Source of the DNA: Rotaria sp. Silwood1
Lineage: Eukaryota > Rotifera > Eurotatoria > Philodinida > Philodinidae
Direction of reading: 5' to 3'
NCBI GenBank assembly: GCA_905250075.1
Contig: CAJNOP010000030.1
Span: forward strand, 1,484,539 to 1,548,538
DNA: 64,000 bases
A model generated the notes under the pieces. That model saw only the letters and a program-made list of their open reading frames with translations. It was not told the origin of the DNA and made no database searches. Below, piece after piece: positions 1 to 12,500 of the stretch; position 1 is the first letter of the stretch, and every line of letters starts with the position of its first letter. Position numbers and translations under genes: made by a program.

Positions 1-2980
1 ACATTTGATCGTTATAATTTACATGCAAATATTATAACATGATCGAAATAGCTTACATTTACAAAAATAAATACTGTTATTAATAAATATATTATTGAAT
101 AACAGTAACACAACTTGCTAAACTTTTTGAAATCGAATTCATTATGAATATCAAAAAATATTCTACATGGAATCCAACTTTCAACTATTCGATATATTTA
201 CAAATTTGAATCTTTGCATTAATACATTTTCATTAGATATTCATAGATGTACGTGAATTGTTAGTTTTCATGCGATGCAAAGCATAACTTTTTTATAGTC
301 AGTCGTGCATGATTTTGGCTTCCATTCTTTGCGTATTTTTTCCTGAAGCAAAATGTGTATTTTGTGTGCAGGTGTTCTAGAGAACGGCGAATCCCTAGAA
401 ATTCATTCGAACTATGTCTGAGAGATCCATGTCTTGAGATGATACAAACATTTGTGAATCTTCAATAGATTCAGTACAACGATGATTTTAAGGGTTTGAT
501 CTTCATCTTTTTCCTAAGGTAATTAAAGTGTTGAGCTAGTTAACGCTCTTATGTTAATTGACACTCTACTGCCAAAAATTAAGACCGCTTCACACCGCGT
601 TAATTTAGTCGTGTGAGTTTTCTTTCTCTTTATTATTTACTAGTCATACGTATGGCAAGTTATCGTTTGCTCTAGCGATAATCTCGAGGGCAGAAAGTCA
701 GAGAATAAGCAGATAGATGCTCTTGTACTCTCTTATTCATGTATTGACAAAAGATAAAATTGCTTTAACAGCATGGATCTGTGGGGAATCATTTTTCCTA
801 CGAAACTTTTACTTAGAGTAGTTGAAAAGTAATGGGAGTTGCACTTTAGTAACGTATAATAATCTTTAGGAAACTCTCTTTTCATAGGCAGGAATAATAC
901 AAAAAATGCTCCTTTTTTCTGTAGCATTTCATTATTCTTCAACTTATGTAATTATAATAAAATTTCGATAAGCCTTTGGTTTCTATGATATGTTACGGTT
1001 ATACTAATACGTATTTTAAAAAAAGACAAGTGAACATTTTTTGAATAACTTTTGATAGCAACAAGATAAAATGCTGTGATCTTCACCGCCCGAAAAAAGG
1101 ACATGAAGATGCATCGAATTATACATTATAGATTTTCCTATTATGTTATCTAAAGTTTACCGAATCAACTTTCTACGTGTCATAAAAATCGGCTTTTCAT
1201 CCAAAAAGGAGACAATAAAAGAAATTTTTTTGGCACAGAAATCGCTAGAAAAACCACTTAGAGTGTTGACTAGAATATCTATAACACCTGAATGATTAAT
1301 TCTAAACATGTGAGCCTTGAGCAGTTTTGTAGATCTTCTATTGACGATTTCAATACACATTTGACAATGCAATATTCATTGTGAACATATTAAGGTTGTG
1401 GTTTGTTTTCGAAGAGGTCGATTGAAAACTTTAAAAGAAGCAATTCAAAAATTGCCTCAATAAACGATTCAATGCATCTTTATCTCCTCTTTCGAACGAT
1501 AAAAACCGCAGTTTTCTATATTGTTTCAATCAAAGTTATTTCAAAAATACTCACTTGTCTTTCTTTTTTAAAAAGTATTGTTTTAACTGTCACATATGAT
1601 GGAAAAACAGATTTTATCGAAATTATATTATTATGGTGTTAGTTGAAGAATGATGAAATGCTACAGTACTACAGAGCATTGTGTATACTATTTCTACATG
1701 TAAAAACAAAGTTTCGTAAACACTATTATACAATGTTAGCGTCACTGACACTACTGTCGAATTGTCCTAAATAATTCGATTTTCCAGAAACAAACAACAG
1801 ACGTTCTAAATATTAGATTCGAATCACGTTTTCAGAGTGTGTTGTAGGTTCTCTGAGAGAAATGTATCAGAACAAGCACTTTGTGTTGCACTTTTATGTC
1901 CCCTTAAATATGTCACAAAATACTTAGAAACTCTTCCCGGAATACATTCTAAAGTGTAAAGACAAAACTTACGTTATCAGATTTCGGTGTGGATAATCTC
2001 TTCAATAACAGACACATTGATTCACATCATCATCACTTCACTCCAACCATTGTTCTTAGTATTCGAAAAAGTAGGTATGTTCTCACGTTTTTTATATAAA
2101 TTGTTTATCACCAATTGAGAGATTTTGGTGAGAACTATCAATTGATTTACAATATAGAGACGATCTCTGCGTTTCAGTCAACAAAAATTAATATTACATC
2201 ATTTAAAGATGTACATATTGATATTCAAATTACAACTGCTTTCAATATTGCAAAAAAGAGACATACTATCTCGCTTCTTTTTTCATGGCTTTCTTAGCAC
2301 TATTTTGGTAGATCTTAACCCGACCTATCAATTGATAAACATCTAAAGTGGACTGCTACCGTTGGAGAAGAGCACTAAGTGATATTCTTCATAAGAATCT
2401 ATTACTGGTATGCCACGTAAATTATATCCCTATATACGAAAAGGCAAGAAATAATCTTCTCTGATATGTTTGTACATCATTTAATAGAGAACTGAAATAG
2501 TCTAATTTTAAAATATAGGTCAGCTGAATGTATGAGCAAATGTATGCAGTATTTTTCATAAAACACTCTATAGCTTAGTATTTCCGAAGAAATACAACAT
2601 GGATAAATCTCAGTTAGCCTAGTCACTTGGTATGTAGTACAGAATGTATTTAACGATCCGGTTTTATTACTCAAAGACTTTTGACAGTCAAAAAGGGAAA
2701 ACAGGTAAGATAAACTTGAATTTTTATGAAAGGGTACGAGTAATTTTACTTCATAACAACTCTTTTTTGTGAACTTTGTTGTTGTTTAAGTTTTGAAGAG
2801 ATTGAACTAAAGACAACATAAAAAGTTAGTCGGCAGTCTATTTAATAAGTTGATTTTGTTCATCACAACTGTAAGGACAACTGACCATAAATAATGAATC
2901 ATATAGATAATGAAACCGATCAATTGAAAGAGTACTGTAGACAGAGTTCTCGTAGTGATGAATTTTGCCATATCTGCTTT
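1..2980. other. Intergenic DNA, no supported gene
   Basis: AT-rich sequence on both strands with only short unrelated open frames (longest about 80 codons). None shows a protein motif, and none joins to a neighbour through plausible splice sites. No inverted repeat or tRNA-like fold stands out. An exon of a gene lying to the left of the window cannot be excluded. Confidence 0.5.
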
Positions 2981-4007
2981 TTAACCCTTTCCAGCCGGAT
3001 GTTGCCATTTGGCAACATTTAGTCAATATTTCTAGGATGGCTTGCTTATAGTAAAGATATAAAACTTTTTAGCTATTCGATAATTATTGCAGTACATTTC
3101 AGGATATACTCACGGTTTCTAATACAAAAAGGAACTTTCCGTTGAGAGCATAGCCGAATTTATCTACAATATCCCATAGAAGCCATTCAACCGTAAAATA
3201 CATTTTCCTGTAGATTGACTGGTTCAATACTAGAAGTCATTAGCTGTAAATTTTGCTGCTTAGATCTATTGCATATTGCATTAATAAAAAGGATTGTTCA
3301 ATAAATCCGAACAATGAAAATTATAGATGTTGCCATTTGGCAACAGCCGGCCGTAATGGGTCAACAAATTGAAAAAAATTTTTTTCGATCTCGATCATCA
3401 CAATGCACTATTGTATGTCTTTTCGTTTGTTCAAAACGTTTTTAGAAGAAAATATGACTGAGCCATATATAGAATGCTTTCCACAGCTTTTTTCAAATTT
3501 AAATCTAGTTTTTAGTGGCATAATTCAAGTTTGCTAGCCTTCAGATTGTAATAACCAAACAAGAATAGGTGCATCGTGAGCTAAATGCAGACGTTGGTGT
3601 AGGTCTTTCATTTATCTACACGCACATTCATATTCAAACCAATTATTGTTTTCTATGTCCTTTCTGGAGAACTGCAAGTCTCGTGCACTGGAGTTTTGTC
3701 ACTAAAAACGAAATTTAAATTTTGAAAAAGCTGCATGGAGGCACTCTATCTATGTTTAAGTGTTTTTAATAAACGAAGAAGTCCTGAATAATGCATTTTT
3801 ATAATCGAAATCGAAAAAAAATTTGTCAACTAATTTGACCCGTTACGGCCGGGTGTTGCCAAATGGCAACATGTAGCCATTGGATACAAAAGAAATTTTT
3901 TATACTGAAAAATGTTTTTTTGGTATCACTGTGGTGAAGCGACAAAAAATATCCAAGACGATATTTTCTTGCTGTCTGCCTTCTGGGAGCCGGCTGGAAA
4001 GGGTTAA
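2981..4007. mobile_element. piggyBac-like non-autonomous composite element with TTAA target duplications
   Basis: The element body is 2985-4003, flanked by TTAA at 2981-2984 and 4004-4007. Its ends are mirror images: CCCTTTCCAGCCGG on the left and its reverse complement on the right. An 18-bp palindrome (TGTTGCCA..TGGCAACA type) occurs at 3000-3017, 3328-3345 and 3854-3871. Next to the two inner copies, diverged versions of the terminus face inwards, ending in GGGTCAA near 3358-3364 and starting TTGACCCG near 3837. Between them, about 3362-3835 is itself an imperfect inverted repeat. TTAA duplication plus CCC-starting short termini is the established signature of piggyBac transposons. No transposase frame is present, so it is non-autonomous. 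The layout suggests two related elements, or one element split by a foldback insertion. Confidence 0.75.
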
Positions 4008-6535
4008 TTACTTTTCTGTTTTGATGAACAAATCGACCGAAACTGAATAATTCGAGTTTACAATAAGAGGGACAGGAAATGAATTCGTTGTTGTCAACTA
4101 TGAAAGTATCTTGTGAAAAAAGCGTTGTGCAAATAATTTTTATAAGATAATGATTTTTTTTTGATGATCGACATTCGTCGCTTCATACCCATTTTGCAGT
4201 CGAGTGAAACTCGATTGCCATCCAGCAAATAAATGTAATTGCATAATAATTGATTTTATCTGACATATGAATGAATCAAAGAGATGAACTAAGTCAAAAA
4301 CAAAAATATGCAGAGCAATGATTTTGCTAGAATTATAAGTAGTTCGGATTTGACTTGAAAAAATAAATAATTTTAAAGCGAAGTACTAGCATTGAAAAGT
4401 TTAAGTTCAACAAAGATAAATGAACTTCGAAAAATAAAATAAAAGATATCAAATTGATATAAAAATATTTCATATAATTCATTCAAATACTCATTAGTGA
4501 AGACATGTCAAATTGAATATGTGAAATACATCATAATACACTCAGTTGTTCGATACTTGAAAATAAAATAATTTCCATTATTTTCTTGTGGGCGCATTTT
4601 TACATTGTTTTTGAAAGATATCTATTGTAAAAGATTTAGAACGTTTAACAATAGTGCTACATGATATGTTCATTATTTTAGTTATATTTATAAAACAAGT
4701 TTGTAACATGTGTTAATATTATAAGATTTTCCTTGGTCCTAAGAACATGAAACTATTTGAAGTTATTTTACTGTTTGAAAGTTTTGAATAATCTTCATGT
4801 GTATTAAAATCTCTAAATAATCTTTGTCAAATGAAGAGAAATAATTTTTTTGAAGACTTTGATCAATAGTTGTAATGAATACTTAAAACTATTCTGTTAA
4901 ATCTAATTAAAATTCTTCAATGAGAAAGTTATTTAGTATAAAATTTTTTATATCTTAAGAAAATAAGTTAATTAAATTATAGATTAATGTTTAGTAAGAA
5001 ATATTATTTTGATAAAATTTTTCTTAAATAAAATATTTCTAAAAATAAACTTTCTATGTTGTTGAGAAAAAAAATATAGCTTTGAACTATAATTTAAGAT
5101 ATTGCGAATATTATATAAGTCTGTAATTCACTGATGTGCAAAATTACTAAATAAAGTCTATAATCTTTTATAATTATTTTTAGCTGGTGCGCATTAGTCG
5201 TATGTTAATTATGCATATACATATTGAGTCCATTATGATAGCGTGACAAACATATTTCCGTTCTCAATGTATTCTTTTTCTTATGTTACGCTCTTTTCAA
5301 TAGAATCAAAGCAGTATAATCACGATATTTAAGCAATAGTGGAGAATAAAAAGAATTGATTATATTATAAAAACCAATTTGTATGATTGATTTAATATTA
5401 ATTGAAATAAGATATATGATATTTAGATATTCTTTTTTTTGTTTTACAATTATTTCGAAACTTTTTATAAGAAATTTCTCAGCTGCAGTTTTATTTATTT
5501 TTTTTTATTTAATGATGGAATATTCAGAAATATATAAAAAAATGATATGAGATTTTCTCTTATGTTCTTTGAAAATAAAATCAAATAATAAGCACATTCA
5601 ACATTTTTGCTAATATGAACTATGAATCTTATGTATAGAAATCAGAAATTAACGTACTATTCTTTTTCTTTTCTATTTTAACGCTCTATTTACTCCCTCT
5701 AAAAAAGGAGACAAATATACTTCAGTCCAAAAAACTCATAACAACATTCACATTAATAGATCAAACTTCGAAAAAAAAAAAGAAATTCTCCGTATAAATT
5801 TTGATAAAATTTAAGAAGACATAAGTTAAAAAGTATAATAAATTTTATTAAAACTCAACACAAAGATATATCCAATGTTAGAATCAAGTTTCTATCTTCA
5901 TCATTTATTAATCATATTTGACACATCGATTTCCATATTCATAAGTTTTAGAATAAAAATAAATATCAGAATTAATCTAAATCATGAATGTTATATCCAT
6001 ATGAAAAGCATTTCAATGTTTTATTCCTGATAAAATCATGCAAAAATCAAAGCAAAGATTTTTGCATGATATTTATTAATCAAAATTTGGCACAATATCA
6101 ATGAAAAAAAAAATCAAGATAAATAAAATAACATCGATCATCAACACACATTATTTACAATAAAATTTCTCTTTTATTGTGTCATCTTATTTCACCACTC
6201 TAATTCGGTATTATCGACGAAAAAAGAAGCTATACAAAAAGAAAAACAGAATAACCGGAGAGTTACAAAACCCGAGCAATAAACATAAGGATTTCCTCTT
6301 TAACATGGAAGAGTTATTTAAATAAAAAAAAACACGAAGAAAAAAAAAAAAACAACAAATTAGAAAAAGCTGGAAGCATGTATAACTCGACAAGACAAAG
6401 AGAAAAAAAAGGACATATTGTATACTTTGAACTTTTTATTTTTTTTAATTATCAAGTACATTGAAAAGAGAGATATGTTAAAGAGTAGATTATTATTTTG
6501 TATATGACTATTGAAGAAAATAGAAAGTATAAGTA
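4008..6535. other. Intergenic DNA downstream of the PATJ-like gene
   Basis: Very AT-rich with homopolymer runs and no supported coding exon, RNA gene or long inverted repeat. The right end must hold the 3' UTR and polyadenylation site of the minus-strand multi-PDZ gene. Several AATAAA-like strings on the minus strand are possible signals, but none can be singled out. Confidence 0.45.
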
Positions 6536-9500
6536 TTATCTATCATTTGTTTTATTAGTTGATGATGAGCGTGATCGAGTCTTAGGTTCGTTTGAAACGA
6601 AATTTTCACGTGCATTTGCTTTTAAACGTCCTATTTTAATATAAACACGACTATGTGGAAGTGTCTAAATAAATAAAAAAAAATTATTATATATTTTTGC
6701 TATAAAATAAATTCTACCTTTAGTGTATAAGCAACTTGTTCATATGCAGCTGTACGTAAATCTTTTCCATTTACTTCAAGAATTAAATCTCCTGACATAA
6801 GTCGACCATCTTTTTCTGCAGAACCACCTTCAATCTAATTCAAAAAACAGCACAAATATAATAATGAACGTAAGAAAAGAAAAGCTTACAATATGAGATA
6901 TAAATACACCATATCCATGTCGTCTTCCGATGATACTAAATCCTAGAAATAAAAAAATTAAAGTAAAACTATATAGTTTTCATGTGATTTTATTTATACC
7001 AAGTCCTTTGCCTGATTTTTTAATAAAATCAACTGTTATTATATCAAATTTATTTTCTTCATTGACCATTTCACCACGAAATATAACCATACGAATAATA
7101 CTTGTTGTTTGTCGTAATGCTTGAATAGCTACTTCATGTGTTGCCGAACGTAAATCAATTGAATTAACCTATTAGATACAACTTATAAATTCATATTCAT
7201 ATTCAATAATAAAAAAAAACCTCAAGTATTTGGTCACCAACAAGTAAACGACCATCACGTTGTGCAGCACAACCTTCATAAATATCATGAATAATAATCG
7301 CGGACTAAACGAAAAACATGTTCTAAGTTTTACAGTTATTCAAAGATTCTATATAAAAATGAAATAAAAAATAAATAATACTGATGCTACTCATGCGTAA
7401 TAATAAGATATGATAATCATCAAGATTAAATACGAGTTCTTTGATAGAGTTTATGATTTTATTGGAATATGAGCAAAAATTATTGTTGTTTATAGCTTAT
7501 ATCTAGCATGCAAATTATACGGACAGCGGATATGTGGAAACCGGAACGATGAGCACGGAAATGATAAGTGCGGGAATGATAAGTACGAGAATATGGATGT
7601 GGCTGTTAATCTTCTGTTCATTCCACTCCGCACACACCCATACCATTTAGAATCACTTGTTTTGCGTGCTTAACATTTCGGTCCTGAAGTTTTCTCGTAC
7701 TTATCGCTTCCGTACTGATCATTCCGGTGCTTATTATTTCCGTACTTATGAATTTGTGCTGATCGTTCTTCGATTCCGAAAATCTATAGTATTAAATCTG
7801 ATCGTACGAAGGATGTTATAGAGTCTCTCTCTCTTAAAGAATCTCAAAATTTAAGAAGAAATTTTCTTCAAAAACAAGAAAATAGCCAATTTACTAATTG
7901 TGTATCGGATCCACCAACGACTGAAAGTCCAAGGCCAGATTGTCCACGATCAATTTCAATTAATGTTTCTTGTCCAATAACAATAGGTCTTGTACGAGGG
8001 TCATCTAAATCATAAAATTATTCATTGTATTTACTTTTAATTAATATTGACAAACTTTCTGTTTGGTTAATATTATTAATGACAGGTTCAGATTTAATAT
8101 CAGTCGGTTGACTTAATGTTTGAGGTGGAATTGAAATTGATGAAGAAGAACTTGATGATGACATCATAGGAATATGGGATACAAATGATCCGTTCATTTC
8201 TATATTATATTCTACTGTTTGTTTACTAATTATTGGTAAAGGAGCATTTGAAATAATCTGAGGATTTTTATTGTCGTTTATATTTGTTAATATGTTTGAT
8301 GATAATGTTGGCAAAAAATCAATATTTTGTTGATTGAGTAAAATATTATTGACATCAGAAGAAAGAGAATAAAAAGAATTTTTATTTGTTAACTTATTGA
8401 TGTTTTCATTTTCAATATCATTCGTTGTTTTGATTTGATTAGATGAATGCTTATTTTTCATATGTTCTGTATTATCAAATAGATGTTTATTAAGCGGAAA
8501 AACGGATGTTGATGTTAATCGATCATCATGTTCTTTATGTTCATTGACATGACTAATATCGTGATGTTGAATTGGTCTATATGGACTTCTTAATGCCATA
8601 TCATTAATTGCATTAGGATTTCTATGAATGAATTAAACAAATAGAATTTAATCAAATAAATAATTCTTACCGAAGTATTACGAAATTCAATGTTTCTAAT
8701 TTAATTGACTTAATAATTGATGTTACTATTGAATGAGCTTTTCCTAAAAGAATTTCTTCATTGACCTAAAAGAAAAATAAATTACAAATCCAATTAATAT
8801 TTTTTTCATTAAGAAACTTACTTGAAGTAATTGATCACCTAATCGTAAACGATTATCACGACCAAGTAATGAATTTGGTTGAATATCACAAACAAAAACA
8901 GCTAATTGATTTGGATCACGATGTCCAATAAGAGAAAGACCAAGTGGTTCGTTTATTTCTGATAAATCTCTTTTTATATCAATTAATAAAACATCTCCAT
9001 TTAAATGTTTATATTGTTTAATTATTGGATTCTCTTCAATTTGTTGTGGATGAAATGTAGGACTTGATGGATCAAATAAACTTTGTACAATAAAATAAAT
9101 TGGTGATTGTGCTGAACGTATTATTTCAACAGCATGATCATGTGTTGCATCACGAAGATTATATCCATTGACTTCAAGAATACGATCACCAGTTTTTAAT
9201 GTACTTTTACGTCCAGCTATTGAATCGGGTATAACATGTTTTACAAATATACCTGATATACATGATTCAATAGTATTACCAGGACCAGAAAAATCTAATT
9301 TACCACCAACAATACTTATACCTAAACTTTTAACTTGTTCATCACGATAAAGAACAACTGTTCGAGGTGGTCCCCATAAAGTTGAACATAAACTTTCATT
9401 ATCAAGAAGATTTTGTGAATCATTATCATTATCATCATCATTAATGGTGATTGCTTTTAATTGATTTACTTCAATATCTGAATCGAGATTTCTAAAATAT

Positions 9501-12500
9501 ATAAAAAAAAAGAAAAAAAAATGAAAATTTGACTTCTTTTGTTTGATTTTACTCAGATGGTGTTAATTGTGAATCGACTATTTGATCTTTATATTGCTTA
9601 GCTTCCTCGCCCGCAATGAAAATAACACTAAACGAAGATAATATGATAAAAAGAAAAAGATTTCACACAATATATATATATATACCTAATATCTGACCCA
9701 ATAAGTGAAGCACGTCGAATAATTGAACGTGCTTGTGCATTGCTAATTTTTTTCATATTTTCATTATTAATTGATACGATGAAATCTCCTGCTTGTAAAC
9801 AAGTGTTAATCGATGCTATTGAACGTATGTAACAGCCATTAACACCTTCATCAACAGAGGCATCAACAGTTAAACCTAAATATGAAAAATTTTAATAAAA
9901 TTTCAATATATGTATATATTTATGTTTCTTATTTTAATACCAAGTTGATCAAAATTATGTTTAATCAATGTTTCACGTTCTAGATCAATAGGTAATTGTA
10001 CAACTTCATGATTAAGTAATGTAATAACACGTCCAGAAGATTGAGAACTAGTTGAGAATGCAGGTGATGCCATTCGAGATGATTGTCGTGATGAAGAAGT
10101 TCGTTTCGATATTTGAGTTGTTGTTATTATATCATTATTTAAAAGTTCATCTTGTTGATTCATGTTGTCAATTCCACTTAGATCATCATCTACAATTGGT
10201 CTTGAATGAATTATATTTTTAGCCAAATGTCGATGATTTGATGAAGATGAATTACTTAAATTATTATTATCGTCGCTACTCAAATCAGGCTAAAATAAAC
10301 AAAATAAATCAGTCACTTGCTTATCTTATTGGTATTATTATAGCCATTGCTTTTGCAAAGTAGAAGGTCAACATGTTGATGATATAAACAACTAATCTGT
10401 CATCGAAGTAAATGAAGAGAAGTGTATAAAGCTCAATATGTTAATCATAATTAACTTAAATGTAAACAGACGCACTCCAGAGGGATATAAAAAAAAAGAG
10501 AAGAACTATACGTTTGTATAATTAGGCTAACGATCTTTTCGTCATGTATTATTGAAATTTGACTGTTTCTCGTTTTCTTATTGGTCAATAACTTTTAATA
10601 AATATAGAAACGAATAAAGATGCAAAATTGTGCATGCAAATACTCGCATGTAAGACATGTGTAGGCGAACAACAGACGTTTGAGATGATAGAGTAAAGAT
10701 CAAGTTAGTAACATAATGATAGACAACAAAACTAATGGTTTCAATCTGTCTGATGGTATGTTACTCCAATGACACACACCACGTCTATTTTTCTTGCCTC
10801 AAGCGTTTTTTTAAATATTTCTTGATCTTTATATATGAAATACGAGCATTTTCTTTGAATAATGACAAACAGAAAAAAGACATTAATCAAAAAATAATAA
10901 TTGATGTATGAAACTTACTGCATCGTTTGTAGTTTTTTCCTGTTAGACAACTTCAATGAGTAAAAGTCAATTTGTCGCTTTTTATTAAATGAGCAGTAAG
11001 AAAAGAATTTACCTACACAACAACATTAATTTTCTAATATTTCTTGATAGAACATCATCATTTATATAATTAGATTTGTAATATGATATCGAGATATACC
11101 CTTATCAATATTATATTTACATACCTTATTAAAATTAATCTATCAACTAATGATAAATACCAAAAAAAAAAATGTCTTCAATAAAACTGAAAGATCTAAT
11201 AAGTCAAAACTTATTTATTCTGTCGGCAAGCTTTATACTTAAATATCATAAAAAAAACATGCCGTTTTGGTCTTTTTTCTTTTTTTAGTGCGCACTCTCA
11301 AGAGGCTTCTTGTTGTTGTCTTTCTCTATCTATTCAGTATTTCTCTGTTAACTCTCATCATAATTATTGGTATTTCCTTTAGGACAATTACTATAATCAA
11401 ATTTTATTCTTCGATATATGTACGTTATCGTTCTCGTCAATTATATTCCTTTGGGCCATGAGATTCGTTTGCTTAAGCGAACAAGCTGAAAAAGAAAAAA
11501 AGAAAAGCAGTAATCTACTCACTTCATTGAAACATGACATGGAGTCAAATTTATTCACTATTGATCGTTTAGAATATTTTGGTTGATGTTGTTTTTCATA
11601 ATACATAGTTGTATCATATGAATGTCTTAATCGAAATGAACGTTTTGAAGGCGAATGAATACCAGTACAAACTGTTGTTGTTTGTGGTAGCATTGATTGT
11701 CGATTAAATTTAGTTGTTGCAAATGTAGATGCATTCCGTAAACGATCATTCAATGGATGAGAAGTTAATTGTGGTGTAAGAACAAGATGATCTGACTGAA
11801 AATTAATAAACTCAGGTAGATTGATATGATTGTTTATTAATGATAAATCTGTTTGATAGTTATTTAATGGTAATAAATCATGACGTTCTTCAATGGTTTT
11901 TGATTGACGATCATTTTCAGATGTAATTTCAATGTTTTTAAATGATAAAGATTTTTTAGATATTGTTTCACGACAATTATCATTGAATATTTGTTGGTCA
12001 GATTTTCCTATTATATTTTCTTTATTTAATAAAATTTCCATATATTCATGTCTACTAAGAATAGCTGGTGCTGATAGAGCAATTCCAGGTGAAACAACTG
12101 ATTTAGTATTTACTGAACGATGACCGGAAATAGAACGCTAAAAAAAAATAAACACGAGAATTTTAATATTTTAAGAGTTAATGTAAAAATTAACTTATTG
12201 AAAGTTTTCAAATTTTTAATTAATTGTGTTGATAATATTTCAAATCATATCTCTAAGGAATTCGTATAGAAAAATATTTTTTGATTTATAAATTATGTCT
12301 ACTCTATGGAATGTATATTATAAATACGAGTAGGTTTTTAATCATAATATTAATCTCCGTATGGACACAAGAGTCAAACATGAATTTAATTAAAACACAC
12401 AGGAGTAACACGCACAAAAATTGTATTCCTGTGTGATGTTATGTAATGAATATAGTCTAGTAATTAATAGTTGAAGAAAAAAAAAACGATTTTATTGATT

